Source: Bordetella parapertussis (lineage in GTDB: Bacteria; Pseudomonadota; Gammaproteobacteria; Burkholderiales; Thiobacillaceae). From it: DNA of 64,000 bases. The notes under the pieces are model-generated. The model was not told where the DNA came from. It worked only from the letters and a program-made list of their open reading frames with translations, and searched no databases. Made by a program: the position numbers and the translations under genes. The stretch covers positions 20,528 through 84,527 of the forward strand of contig CAMDCO010000005.1 in the NCBI GenBank assembly GCA_945890495.1, read 5' to 3'. Positions 1 to 8,331 of this stretch are shown in pieces (position 1 is the stretch's first letter; every line of letters begins with the position of its first letter).

Positions 1-1584
1 ACGCCCGACGCCGCTGTCAGCACACCCGCGACCGCGCGCGCTGCCACGCCTGAGCCGAGCAGCGAGACCTCCGCGTCCGAACAGGCCACCACGCCGCTGC
101 AACCCGCTCCGGTAGCCGCAATCGCCCCTACACCAACGGCAGCGAAGCTGAAGACGGCCGAGACCACGGCACGGAACGAGGCCAGTACCCAAACCGGCGA
201 AGGCGGTGAGTTGTCCCTGCCCAGCAGTGCCTCCAGCCAAACCAGCCGTAGCGGAAGTACCGGCCTTGACATGGCCGCGGCTGAACGCCCGGGTGCTCTG
301 GCTCATCAACCCAACAGCGGCTCCGCCACCCTGTCGCAAAGCGCCCAGCGCGCCAGTGCTGCTGATGTTGAGCCGGGCCGGCAACTCCGCGCCGCCGACA
401 CCGCAAGCACCGTTCAACCCGCCGACCAACGCGCCAGCACGGGCGGAGGCGGGGCCGCCCTTAGCGGACAGAACCGACGCGCCTCGGCCGCCGGACAGGA
501 ACCCACCGACCCCCGTCCGCTCCGCGTCGCCGGCTCCGGAAGCCGCAGCGCAACCCAAAAAAACCTTGCCGACAGCCAAAAGGTTGGGCACGGGGCTCAA
601 CTCGCGGCCACACCCCAGACAGCGCGCGGCGGAGCCTCTGCCGGTACGGCAGCAGGCCCAGCGTCCACGGCCGCCCACACCACACCATCGGGGTTGGGCC
701 TAACCGAGGCCCCTCCGGGGACGCGCACCCTCGCCGAGGAGCCTGCCTCACTACCCGGCATGGTTATGTCCTGGGCTCGGGGCCGGTCGCCGGGTGGCTA
801 TAGCGTCACCCCGCCCGTCCCGACCGGCGTCGACCAGATGAAGATGGCCACCGCCCTCGCGCCGCGCACCACCACAGGAGAATCCACCGGCACCAGCGCA
901 CCCGCTTGGCAGACCACCGCACAGCGGGCCGGATCACCCCTGCCCGGCGAGGGCAAAACGATCCGCATGGCCCCGCTTGAGATCGGCCCGGCCCGCATCG
1001 GTCTAGACACCGGACGCTTCGCCCCAACCCCAGGCCCTGCCGCAGGATCGACGGCCGCAAAACCAACCCCCTCCGGGGGCACCGGGGGCACCGGCAGCGA
1101 GGCCGAATCAAGCCAAGCCGGCTTGCGTGCATCGGCCAACCCGATCGCGAGCCAAACCAGCGGTCTGGCGCGGGCCAGCGGCGGTCAACGCACCCAGGCC
1201 GCCGCACAGGATAGTGCCATGACCGGGCTGGAGACCACGGCCGCCAATACCTTCTGCAAACTCCCGGAGGCCAACGATACCAATCTCCTCAAAGCGGCCA
1301 AGGGCGCGCCTCGCCTGATCAAAGGTACCCCGATGTTCAACCCCGTCTGGGTGCCACCAGGCAAGCTGATCCTGCGCGTCCATGTCCTCGCCAATGGCGA
1401 GCCCGATCAGGTGCTAATCAAGGAATCCAGTGGCAGCAACATCCTTGATGACGAGGCCGTCAGCCAGATCCGTTCCGCCCGATTCCAGCCGGGCGAGCGC
1501 GACGGCCACATCACTGACTACTGGGTCGATTTGCCGATTACCTACAACAAACCGGGCTTCTTTGGCTTCGGTGCCGCACCCTAA
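1..1584 (+). CDS. TonB-domain (energy transducer-like) protein, 5' partial
   Basis: The reading frame is open from base 1, so the gene begins before the window; the ATG at 211 in the ORF track is internal. About 430 visible residues are a low-complexity Ala/Pro/Thr/Ser/Gln-rich stretch, probably a flexible periplasm-spanning linker. The last ~80 residues resemble a TonB C-terminal domain: FNPVWVPPGKLILRVHVLANG, then a DDEAVSQIRSARFQPGERDG segment, where family members have a variable-residue strand followed by an alpha helix and the A..W.F.P stretch. Known family role: coupling inner-membrane proton motive force to outer-membrane receptors. ExbB/ExbD are not visible. The linker is unusually long and its exact substrate partner is unknown. 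The Sel1 gene follows 32 bases downstream and may be cotranscribed. Confidence 0.7.
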   Translation, partial: TPDAAVSTPATARAATPEPSSETSASEQATTPLQPAPVAAIAPTPTAAKLKTAETTARNEASTQTGEGGELSLPSSASSQTSRSGSTGLDMAAAERPGALAHQPNSGSATLSQSAQRASAADVEPGRQLRAADTASTVQPADQRASTGGGGAALSGQNRRASAAGQEPTDPRPLRVAGSGSRSATQKNLADSQKVGHGAQLAATPQTARGGASAGTAAGPASTAAHTTPSGLGLTEAPPGTRTLAEEPASLPGMVMSWARGRSPGGYSVTPPVPTGVDQMKMATALAPRTTTGESTGTSAPAWQTTAQRAGSPLPGEGKTIRMAPLEIGPARIGLDTGRFAPTPGPAAGSTAAKPTPSGGTGGTGSEAESSQAGLRASANPIASQTSGLARASGGQRTQAAAQDSAMTGLETTAANTFCKLPEANDTNLLKAAKGAPRLIKGTPMFNPVWVPPGKLILRVHVLANGEPDQVLIKESSGSNILDDEAVSQIRSARFQPGERDGHITDYWVDLPITYNKPGFFGFGAAP

Positions 1585-1616
1585 TAATTCCGACAGCACA
1601 CCCTAATGAGTTCCCG

Positions 1617-3224
1617 ATGAAATCGCTGCGCACCCCCCTTCTGATCTCCGCCGCAATCGCCACCTGGGCGGCCAGCTCACCCGCAATGGCAAGCCAGACC
1701 GTATCCCTGGCCAACCTGGTCCTGCGTTACTACAACCAAGCCGCCCAGCAGGGCGACCCGGAGGCGCAAAACCGCCTCGGTGTCTTGAGCGACCAGGGGC
1801 AACTGATGCCGCAGAATTCCACCCAAGCCTTGGCGTGGTTCCGGCGCGCGGCCGAGCAGGGCTACCCTCTGGCGCAATACAACCTCGGCCTCCTGCTCTT
1901 GCAGGGGCGCGGTACAGCCGCCGATCCATCCCAAGCCGCCACCTGGTTCCTGAAGGCCGCCGAGCAGGGTTACCCGGCGGCGCAAGAACAAATAGCCGCC
2001 CTCTACGATCAAGGAATCGGCATCAAGGCCGACCCCACACAAGCCGTGGCCTGGCTGCAGAAGGCCGCTCAGAACGGTGACCCCACGGCGCAAAACGCCC
2101 TCGCCTTGCGCCTTTTGGAAGGTCGCGGCATCGCCAAAGATGCCACCGCGGCCGTGCGCTGGATGGGCCAGGCCGCCGAGGCCGGTTTCGTGGTGGCGCA
2201 ACACAACCTAGGCGTGATCTATCGCGAAGGTCAGGCCCCCGTCGCCCGCGACCCGGCCCTCGCTCTCAAATGGCTGGGAGCGGCCGCCAACCAAGGTTAT
2301 GTCGCCGCCCAAAGCAAACTCGGCTGGCTGCTGGAAAAGGGTGAGGCCGGGCCCGCCGATCCGGTGGCCGCCCGCGCCTGGTTCCTGAAGGCCGCCGAGG
2401 CCAACGATATAGACAGCCAATTGCACTTGGCCCAGTCGGCCGAGCAGGCCCACGCCTGGCCCGAGGCCCTGCACTGGTTCCAGCGCGCCGCCGCTCAAAA
2501 CAACGCCGTCGCCCAGAATCAGCTTGGCCTGATCTTCCTGGATGGCAACTCGGCCCTATCCATCGCACCCGATTTTGCCACCGCACAGGCCTGGTTCCAG
2601 AAGGCCGCCAGCCAAAGCAACGCCGATGCCCTGGCCAATCTCGGCATCATGGCGGAAACGGGGCAAGGCTCGCCCATCGACCTCGCCGCGGCCCGCGCCT
2701 GGTTCCAAAAGGCCGCCGATCTTGGCCACACGCTCGCTCAAACCCGTTTAGGCGCGCTCTACCTGCAACAGAATCAGGTAAATGAGGCCACGCTCTGGAT
2801 CACCCGGGCGGCCGAGGCCGGCTATGCCCCGGCGCAGAACAACCTCGGGACGCTGCTCGAAAAGGGGCAGGGCGTGGCCAAGGATGCCGTGCAAGCCGCC
2901 GTGTGGTATCGCAAGGCCGCAAACCAGGGCGATCGCATCGCCCAATTCAACCTCGGCCTGCTCTACCGTGACGGGGTTGGCGTGACGCGCAATGAAGAGT
3001 CCGCGCTCGACTGGTTCCAGAAATCGGCCGAACAAGGCCACGCCAAGGCCCAGTTCAACCTTGCCCAGATGTACGAACGGCTGCTGGAAAAGGCCAAGAC
3101 ACCCGCCCAAGTACCGGCAGCCCCCGTGACTGCCCCGGCGGCCACGCCGACAGCCGCCCCTGTGGTCACACCAACAGCCGCCGCCGTAGCCACACCGGCG
3201 ACTATGCCGGCACCGACACCTTGA
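1617..3224 (+). CDS. Secreted Sel1-repeat (TPR-like) protein
   Basis: 535 residues. An N-terminal signal peptide (about residues 1-25, ending SPAMASQT) is followed by at least a dozen ~36-residue Sel1 units of the A..WF.KAA.QG...AQ..LG.LY..G type, covering residues ~35-490. The tail is Ala/Pro/Thr-rich and repetitive. Sel1 repeats form solenoids that bind partner proteins; no enzymatic domain is present. It is probably periplasmic. The repeats have high DNA similarity to each other, so copy number may vary. The 3' end and following bases (3213-3249) are partly duplicated at 3352-3388, around a palindromic intergenic repeat. Specific function unknown. Confidence 0.85.
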   Translation: MKSLRTPLLISAAIATWAASSPAMASQTVSLANLVLRYYNQAAQQGDPEAQNRLGVLSDQGQLMPQNSTQALAWFRRAAEQGYPLAQYNLGLLLLQGRGTAADPSQAATWFLKAAEQGYPAAQEQIAALYDQGIGIKADPTQAVAWLQKAAQNGDPTAQNALALRLLEGRGIAKDATAAVRWMGQAAEAGFVVAQHNLGVIYREGQAPVARDPALALKWLGAAANQGYVAAQSKLGWLLEKGEAGPADPVAARAWFLKAAEANDIDSQLHLAQSAEQAHAWPEALHWFQRAAAQNNAVAQNQLGLIFLDGNSALSIAPDFATAQAWFQKAASQSNADALANLGIMAETGQGSPIDLAAARAWFQKAADLGHTLAQTRLGALYLQQNQVNEATLWITRAAEAGYAPAQNNLGTLLEKGQGVAKDAVQAAVWYRKAANQGDRIAQFNLGLLYRDGVGVTRNEESALDWFQKSAEQGHAKAQFNLAQMYERLLEKAKTPAQVPAAPVTAPAATPTAAPVVTPTAAAVATPATMPAPTP

Positions 3225-3234
3225 ATTTCCCACC

Positions 3235-3317
3235 GTAGGGGCAACCCCCCGTGGTTGCCCTGCGCCCCCCGTGGCTGCCCATTCACCGCCAGGGCAGGCA
3301 CAGGGGCCTGCCCCTAC
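3235..3317 (-). repeat. Palindromic intergenic repeat, copy R1
   Basis: An 83-base unit bounded by inverted ends GTAGGGGCA and TGCCCCTAC, with internal GGGCAACC/GGTTGCCC and GGCAGGC/GCCTGCC arms. Its reverse complement closely matches the repeat at 10712-10774, including GGTGAATGGGCA in the middle. A half copy lies near 56430. It looks like a REP/MITE-like non-coding element; no protein is encoded. Confidence 0.75.
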
Positions 3318-3351
3318 GATCAGGCCATGGTTAACGGATATTTCCTTGCCG

Positions 3352-3388
3352 CCGACACCCTAAATTTCCCACCGTTGGGGCAAGCCCC
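3352..3388 (+). repeat. Duplicated 3' flank of the Sel1 gene
   Basis: By eye, 33 of 37 bases match 3213-3249, the last codons of the Sel1 gene plus its downstream AATTTCCCACCGT sequence. The two copies bracket palindromic repeat R1, so the insertion of R1 was accompanied by duplication of the gene 3' end. Confidence 0.65.
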
Positions 3389-3393
3389 TGTGC

Positions 3394-3538
3394 TTAGCCC
3401 GGCGCCGACACCACCTGCATCGCCTGCTGGTCCGCGTGATAGCTTGAGCGCACCAGCGGCCCACACGCCGCGTTAACAAAACCCAACGCGGTCGCCAGAC
3501 GGCCAAGCTGTTCAAACGCCTCTGGTGGGGCGAAGCCA
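3394..3538 (-). pseudogene. lipA 3'-end remnant (last ~48 codons)
   Basis: On the minus strand this translates [20 protein letters not shown]..., ending [11 protein letters not shown] with its own TAA at 3394-3396. It is colinear with the end of the intact lipA at 4138. Bases 3399-3485 match 4143-4229 at 86 of 87 positions. The next ~53 bases match only about 75%, with nearly all differences at synonymous codon positions. No 5' part of lipA is present, so it is a fragment and not a second gene. It sits immediately left of the TA pair, which is therefore flanked by two copies of the lipA 3' end in direct orientation. Confidence 0.9.
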
Positions 3539-3540
3539 TC

Positions 3541-3556
3541 TACCACATTTGTGGTA
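3541..3556. promoter_or_regulatory. Perfect 16-bp palindrome upstream of TA operon
   Basis: TACCACATTTGTGGTA is a perfect inverted repeat (7-base arms, 2-base centre) starting 60 bases before the antitoxin ATG. Type II antitoxins usually autorepress at such palindromes, so this is a likely operator. The assignment is inferred from position and symmetry. Confidence 0.6.
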
Positions 3557-3600
3557 ATGTACAAGCCTTCGTGACCCAGACGCCTTGCAGGAGTGCCTCC

Positions 3601-3834
3601 ATGACGACATCAACCTCCATCCGTATCGGACAGAAGCTCTACGACCAGGCACGCAGCGAAGCCCTGGCCGAGCATCGGACCATTGTTGGCCAAGTCGAGT
3701 ATTGGGCCACGGTGGGTCGCGCCGCGCTGGACAATCCCGATCTACCGGTCAGTTTCATTGCTGAAGCCCTGGCCGCGATGGCCGAGTCGCGTGAAGACGC
3801 CACACCCTTCGAGCCCAAACACCGTCGCCAATGA
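3601..3834 (+). CDS. ParD-like type II antitoxin
   Basis: 77 residues. The start at 3601 is chosen over 3571 because a CAGGAG ribosome binding site lies ~8 bases upstream. The N-terminal [20 protein letters not shown] segment resembles the beta strand and first helix of a ribbon-helix-helix, as in the ParD_like antitoxin family. The C-terminal half is likely the toxin-wrapping tail. The gene overlaps the toxin gene by 4 bases (ATGA), the usual TA arrangement. Its role is to neutralise the downstream RelE/ParE-type toxin and repress the operon. The pair sits between two copies of the lipA 3' end and looks like an acquired cassette. Confidence 0.75.
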   Translation: MTTSTSIRIGQKLYDQARSEALAEHRTIVGQVEYWATVGRAALDNPDLPVSFIAEALAAMAESREDATPFEPKHRRQ

Positions 3835-4112
3835 GCTACGCGCTCAAGCAAACCCGCCGCTTCGCCCGTGCCTACAAGAAACTCTACGATCCTGTTGCGG
3901 CCGATGTCGATACAGCGACAAAGGTCGTCGCGCAGGATCCCGCCATCGGAGAACGCAAGAAGGGGGACCTTGCCGACCTGTTTGTCTACAAGTTCCGCAG
4001 CCAGAACCAGCTCTACCTACTCGGCTACACGGTCGATGACGCCGTGCGACTGGTCTATCTCGAAGCGGTAGGCCCCCACGAAAACTTCTATCGGGACATC
4101 AAGCGTTCATAA
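3831..4112 (+). CDS. RelE/ParE-family toxin
   Basis: 93 residues, the usual size for the RelE/ParE fold. [20 protein letters not shown] gives the first strand and paired helices, and DLFVYKFRSQNQLYLLGYTV plus VRLVYLEAVGPHENFYRDIK give the central sheet with the terminal strand. The GPHENFYRDIK ending is typical of the mRNA-interferase-like subgroup that pairs with ParD-like antitoxins. Likely target is translation (ribosome-dependent mRNA cleavage) or gyrase; the sequence does not decide which. It is translationally coupled to the antitoxin by an ATGA overlap. It is convergent with lipA, whose stop codon is 25 bases away. Confidence 0.8.
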   Translation: MSYALKQTRRFARAYKKLYDPVAADVDTATKVVAQDPAIGERKKGDLADLFVYKFRSQNQLYLLGYTVDDAVRLVYLEAVGPHENFYRDIKRS

Positions 4113-4137
4113 CATCCGATGGCCGTCCCGCCCGCAG

Positions 4138-5079
4138 CTATGCCGGCGCCGACACCACCTGCATCGCCTGCTGGTCTGCGTGATAGCTTGAGCGCACCAG
4201 CGGCCCACACGCCGCGTTAACAAAACCCAGCGCCGTCGCCAAACGACCGAGCTGCTCAAACTCCTCGGGGGGTGCAAAGCGCTCCACCGCGAGGTGATGC
4301 GGCGAGGGTTGCAGATACTGCCCGACAGTCAGCATATCCACCCCGTGGGCGCGCAAATCGCGTAACACCTGCTCCACCTCGTCCGCCGCCTCGCCGAGGC
4401 CCAGCATGATGCCGGACTTGGTCGGTACGGTCGGCACGCGGGCCTTGAACGCGGCCAGTAATTGCAAGGAATGGGCGTAATCGGCACCGGGACGCACGGC
4501 CTTGTATAAACGCGGCGCGGTTTCCAGATTGTGATTCAGCACATCGGGCGGATCCGCCGCCAAGATATCCAACGCAATCTCCAGGCGGCCGCGAAAATCC
4601 GGCACCAGGATTTCAATCCGCGTCGCGGGCGATTGGGCACGCACGGCGCGAATACAAGCGGCGAACTGGCCGGCACCGCCGTCGCGCAGGTCGTCGCGGT
4701 CCACACTGGTAATCACCACATAACGCAGGCCCATCAGCGCCACCGCCTCGGCCAGCTTTTCGGGTTCGTCCGCAGCGGGCGGCAGGGGCGTGCCGTGGCC
4801 AACATCGCAAAACGGACAACGCCGCGTGCACAGGTCGCCCAGGATCATGAAGGTCGCCGTGCCATGGCTGAAACACTCGCCCAGATTGGGGCAGGCCGCC
4901 TCTTCGCAGACGGTGTGCAGATTGCGCTCACGCAACAAGGTCTTGATGCGGCTGACCTCGGGCGTGGCCGGGGCCTTGATACGGATCCACGGCGGCAGAC
5001 GCAGGCGCGGCTTGGCCTCGACCTTGACCGGGATGCGCGAGACCTTGGCCGCGCCTTTATGCAATACGGGATCGGCCAT
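4138..5079 (-). CDS. lipA: Lipoyl synthase
   Basis: 313 residues from ATG at 5079 (the track's longer start at 5133 adds a non-conserved leader). It is a radical-SAM enzyme that inserts two sulfurs into octanoyl-protein to make lipoyl cofactors for 2-oxoacid dehydrogenases and glycine cleavage. Both cluster motifs are present: the auxiliary [12 protein letters not shown] and the radical-SAM CTRRCPFC, with [13 protein letters not shown] as in the family. The C-terminal RSSYHADQQ is also typical. lipB is not adjacent, and a CobW GTPase gene diverges 44 bases away. The last ~29 codons are nearly identical to the remnant at 3394-3538, so the 3' end may be a recombination product. Confidence 0.97.
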   Translation of the reverse strand: MADPVLHKGAAKVSRIPVKVEAKPRLRLPPWIRIKAPATPEVSRIKTLLRERNLHTVCEEAACPNLGECFSHGTATFMILGDLCTRRCPFCDVGHGTPLPPAADEPEKLAEAVALMGLRYVVITSVDRDDLRDGGAGQFAACIRAVRAQSPATRIEILVPDFRGRLEIALDILAADPPDVLNHNLETAPRLYKAVRPGADYAHSLQLLAAFKARVPTVPTKSGIMLGLGEAADEVEQVLRDLRAHGVDMLTVGQYLQPSPHHLAVERFAPPEEFEQLGRLATALGFVNAACGPLVRSSYHADQQAMQVVSAPA

Positions 5080-5123
5080 CGCAGCCCTTGTCACCACACA
5101 CGAAAGCCGGCATTGTAGCCGAC

Positions 5124-6215
5124 ATGACCCCACCCCCTTCCTCCATTCCCGTCACGCTGTTGACCGGCTTTCTGGGCAGCGGCAAGACCACCTTGCTCAA
5201 CACCCTGCTGCGCGCTCAGCCCCTCACGGCCGTGGTCATGAACGAGTTCGGCGCCGTCGCCCTCGACCACCAACTCCTGGAAGAGCAACGCGGCCCGCTC
5301 GCCCTGCTATCCGGCGGCTGCGTCTGCTGCCAGATTCAGGGCACGCTGGCACCGACCCTGAAAAACCTGTGGATGGAACGGGCCAGCGGCCGCTTGCCAC
5401 CCTACGAGCGACTGATCATCGAGACCACAGGCATCGCCGACCCCGCGCCCATTATCGACACCTTGGTCTCCGAGCGCTGGATCGCGGCGCGTCACCGTCT
5501 CGATGCCGTCATCACCCTGGTCGATGCGCAACTGGGCGCCGGGCAACTGACTGACCATTTCGAGGCCGAACGACAGGTCGCTGCCGCCGATCGACTGCTG
5601 CTGACCAAGACCGACCTCGCCAGCCACGCCGAAATAGAGGCCACCCGCGAACGACTGAACCACCTTAACCCGGGCGCGGCACAGATCGTGGTCACGGGCG
5701 GACAGATCAACCCGGACGAGATCCTCAATCTGGACGCCTGGCGACCGCAGGCGCGTCCGGAACAACTATCACGCTGGTTGGCCATGCCCCGCTTTGCCGC
5801 CGTCAAAAGCGGGCGCCTGGTCGCTCCCGCCGCGCCCATTTCCTCCGGCGCGGCGCATGGCGAACGCATCCGCAGCTTCAGCCTCCACTTCGACGCCCCG
5901 CTTGACGAGACCGCACTGGGGGCCGCCCTGAACATGCTGCATCATTTCCGCGCCGAAAACCTGCTGCGCATGAAGGCCATCGTCAACCTCAAGGGTCACG
6001 ACCGTCCCGTGGTCCTGCACGGCGTGCAACATGTGCTCTACCCACCGGCCGAGCTGGCGGCCTGGCCCGATGCCGACCGACGCAGCCGCTTCGTCTTTAT
6101 CACCGCCGACCTTGAGCCCGAGTTTGTCGCCCGGCTGCTCGACGATTTCACCACCGAATGCACGACCGAATTCACCCCTGAGGCGGCCAACCCCGCGCAA
6201 AGCGTCACAAACTAG
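5124..6215 (+). CDS. CobW/ZNG1-family metallochaperone GTPase
   Basis: 363 residues from ATG 5124. Walker [10 protein letters not shown] lies near the N-terminus, the metal-binding GGCVCCQI (CxCC) near residue 70, a Walker-B-like [13 protein letters not shown], and LLTKTDLA as the NKxD equivalent. The C-terminal CobW_C domain follows (about residues 240-350, [21 protein letters not shown]). This family hydrolyses GTP to deliver zinc or cobalt to client proteins. The metal and client cannot be told from sequence, and no Zur box or cobalamin gene is seen nearby. It is divergent from lipA and probably followed in an operon by the P-loop gene 16 bases downstream. Confidence 0.88.
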   Translation: MTPPPSSIPVTLLTGFLGSGKTTLLNTLLRAQPLTAVVMNEFGAVALDHQLLEEQRGPLALLSGGCVCCQIQGTLAPTLKNLWMERASGRLPPYERLIIETTGIADPAPIIDTLVSERWIAARHRLDAVITLVDAQLGAGQLTDHFEAERQVAAADRLLLTKTDLASHAEIEATRERLNHLNPGAAQIVVTGGQINPDEILNLDAWRPQARPEQLSRWLAMPRFAAVKSGRLVAPAAPISSGAAHGERIRSFSLHFDAPLDETALGAALNMLHHFRAENLLRMKAIVNLKGHDRPVVLHGVQHVLYPPAELAAWPDADRRSRFVFITADLEPEFVARLLDDFTTECTTEFTPEAANPAQSVTN

Positions 6216-6231
6216 GCTAATCTTCTGCACC

Positions 6232-7092
6232 ATGAAATTTACTGTCGATTCCTTCCGCGCCTGTACCAACCGCCGCGTCACCCTGCTGGGCATGTCCGGC
6301 GTGGGCAAGACCTACCTCTCGTCCCTGTTGCGCCGCAACGACTGGTTTCACTATTCCGGCGACTACCGCATCGGTACACGCTACCTCGACGAGCCGATTC
6401 TCGACCTGATCAAGCAGCAGGCGATGCAGGTGCCCTTCCTGCGCGATCTATTGCGCAATGACTGGATTGGCATCAACAACCACATCCGCATCGACGACCT
6501 GGGGCCGGTGATGTCCTTCGTCGGCAAGCTCGGCAGCCCGGATCTAGGCGGCCTCTCGCTGGAGGAGTTCTCGCGCCGCCAAGCCCTCTACCGCGAGGCC
6601 GAGATCGCGGCGATGTTCGATGTCCCGGCGTTCGTTCGCAAGGGCCAGGAGATCTACGGCTACCACCACTTCGTCAACGATGTCGGCGGCAGCCTATGCG
6701 AGCTCTTTGATGCGGCTGATGACAACCGCGTCATCGACCTTCTGGCCGAGAACTCACTGATCCTGTACATCAAGGTCACCACGGCCGAGGAAGAAGAAAC
6801 CCTCATCCGCCGTGCGGTATCCGACCCCAAGCCGCTCTACTTCCGTCCCGCCTTTTTGGCCGAACATCTACCGGTGTACATGGCCGAGAAGGGCGTGAGT
6901 TATGTCGCCGAGATCGACCCCAACGACTGGGGCCGCTGGATATTTCCGCGCCTGTTCCACTCGCGCGTGCCGCGTTACGAGGCCATTGCCCGGCGCGGTT
7001 ACACCGTCACCTCACAAGAAGTGTCGCAGGTGCGCGATGAGCAGGACTTTCTGAACCTGCTGGAAACAGCCATCGCGCGGACCCCTAACTAA
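6232..7092 (+). CDS. P-loop ATPase/kinase-like protein, function unknown
   Basis: 286 residues from the ATG at 6232; the track start at 6031 lies inside cobW. A Walker A GMSGVGKTYLSSLL is near residue 20. Downstream is a conserved-looking acidic/aromatic region (GYHHFVNDVGGSLCELFD), reminiscent of nucleotide-kinase or shikimate-kinase-type folds. No membrane segment or signal peptide is seen. It lies between the CobW GTPase and a homoserine acyltransferase gene; the relationship is unclear. I do not recognise a named family. Confidence 0.75.
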   Translation: MKFTVDSFRACTNRRVTLLGMSGVGKTYLSSLLRRNDWFHYSGDYRIGTRYLDEPILDLIKQQAMQVPFLRDLLRNDWIGINNHIRIDDLGPVMSFVGKLGSPDLGGLSLEEFSRRQALYREAEIAAMFDVPAFVRKGQEIYGYHHFVNDVGGSLCELFDAADDNRVIDLLAENSLILYIKVTTAEEEETLIRRAVSDPKPLYFRPAFLAEHLPVYMAEKGVSYVAEIDPNDWGRWIFPRLFHSRVPRYEAIARRGYTVTSQEVSQVRDEQDFLNLLETAIARTPN

Positions 7093-7175
7093 CATGAAAC
7101 GACCCCCTTACTCGCTACGCTCGTTTCCCCCCGTGGGGGAGGTCCGTTCCTTCGGTACGGCCGTGCGGAACTAAC
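7093..7175. repeat. Intergenic palindromic segment
   Basis: It contains TCGCTACGCTCG followed by an imperfect CCCCCCGTGGGGG hairpin and GTACGGCC-type sequence. The GAGCGTAGCGA core (reverse complement) recurs near 56672-56682 next to glmU, so it is probably a dispersed intergenic repeat. No promoter is evident. Confidence 0.4.
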
Positions 7176-8249
7176 ATGCCCCTCGTCGCCCATTCCGAAC
7201 TGCCCACCTTCGATCGCCTGCGCGAGGCCGGCGTCACCGTGCTGTCCACCGATCGCGCCGGCACCCAGGTGATTCGCGAACTGCATGTGGGCCTGCTCAA
7301 CATGATGCCGGACGCGGCGCTGGAGGCCACCGAGCGGCAGTTCATGCGCCTCGTCGGCGAATCCAACCCGATCGCGCAGTTTTATGTCCATCCCTTCACA
7401 CTCGATGCCCTGCCGCGCGGCGAGAAGGGGCGAGCGCATATTGACGCCTATTACGAGACCTTCGACCAGATTCGCGCCGCCGGACTGGACGCGCTGATCA
7501 TCACCGGCGCCAATGTCACCGGCGAAGACCTCACCCTCGAACCGTTCTGGAACCCGTTGATCGAGGTCATCGACTGGGCCATGGAAAATGTCACCTCCAC
7601 GCTCTGTTCTTGTCTAGCCACCCACGCGGTGATGCACTTCCGCTACGGCCAGCCGCGCGTGCGCCAATCGCAAAAGCGCTGGGGCGTGTTTGAACACCGC
7701 GTGGTCGAGCCGCGCCACCCGCTGGTCGCCGATGTGAACACCCGCTTCGATGTGCCGCATTCACGCTGGAACGACATCTCCACCGCACAGTTTTCCGCTG
7801 CGGGTGTGCGCGTCCTGGTAGAAAGTCCGGAGGTCGGCGTTCATCTGGCGGTCAGTGGCGACGGCCTGCGCGCCGTGTTTTTTCAAGGCCATCCCGAATA
7901 CGACACCATCTCACTGCTCAAGGAATACAAACGCGACGCGCTGCTGGTGGCACGCGGAAAATTCCCGGCCTACCCCCCCTTTCCGTCACGCTATTTCAAT
8001 CGCCACGCTCAGGCCGTGCTGGATGAATACCGTCTGCGACTGCAAACCGCGATCGCGGCCGGTGCGCCCGAGCCCGCGTTTCCAGAGGCCTTGCTGCTGC
8101 CGCATCTGGACAACACCTGGCACGACACCGCCGAGGCCATCATGGGCAACTGGATGGGCTGCGTCTATCAAGTCACCCACGGCGAGCGCGCCAAACCCTT
8201 CATGGAAGGCGTTGATCCCAACGATCCGCTCAATCTGGGGTGGGGTTAA
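7176..8249 (+). CDS. metA: Homoserine O-acyltransferase, MetA type
   Basis: 357 residues of the HTS/MetA glutamine-amidotransferase-like fold. The N-terminal HVGLLNMMPDAALEATERQF matches the MetA LNLMP...E..F signature. The catalytic Cys is probably within TSTLCSCLATHA, and a His lies in FFQGHPEYDTISLLKEY (GHPEYD motif). It activates homoserine with succinyl-CoA or acetyl-CoA in methionine synthesis; the acyl donor cannot be assigned confidently from sequence. It is longer than E. coli MetA (~309 residues), with an extended C-terminus (LDNTWHDTAEAIMGNWMGCVYQ). No SAM riboswitch or MetJ box was recognised in the 83-base upstream gap. Confidence 0.88.
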   Translation: MPLVAHSELPTFDRLREAGVTVLSTDRAGTQVIRELHVGLLNMMPDAALEATERQFMRLVGESNPIAQFYVHPFTLDALPRGEKGRAHIDAYYETFDQIRAAGLDALIITGANVTGEDLTLEPFWNPLIEVIDWAMENVTSTLCSCLATHAVMHFRYGQPRVRQSQKRWGVFEHRVVEPRHPLVADVNTRFDVPHSRWNDISTAQFSAAGVRVLVESPEVGVHLAVSGDGLRAVFFQGHPEYDTISLLKEYKRDALLVARGKFPAYPPFPSRYFNRHAQAVLDEYRLRLQTAIAAGAPEPAFPEALLLPHLDNTWHDTAEAIMGNWMGCVYQVTHGERAKPFMEGVDPNDPLNLGWG

Positions 8250-8331
8250 CTCAAAACGGTGTTAGTTTTTAAAGCACTCGTGGCATAATCGCGCGGATTT
8301 TTCCTAACCCCCTTACTGTCCGGAGGCAATT

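Noticed and set aside
206-703. Overlapping plus-strand ORF in the TonB-like gene
   Set aside because: Different frame in Pro/Ala-rich DNA; the frame open from base 1 carries the TonB C-terminal domain.
1750-3100. CRISPR-like or satellite array
   Set aside because: The ~108-base periodicity is the coding of Sel1 units, not short palindromic repeats with unique spacers.
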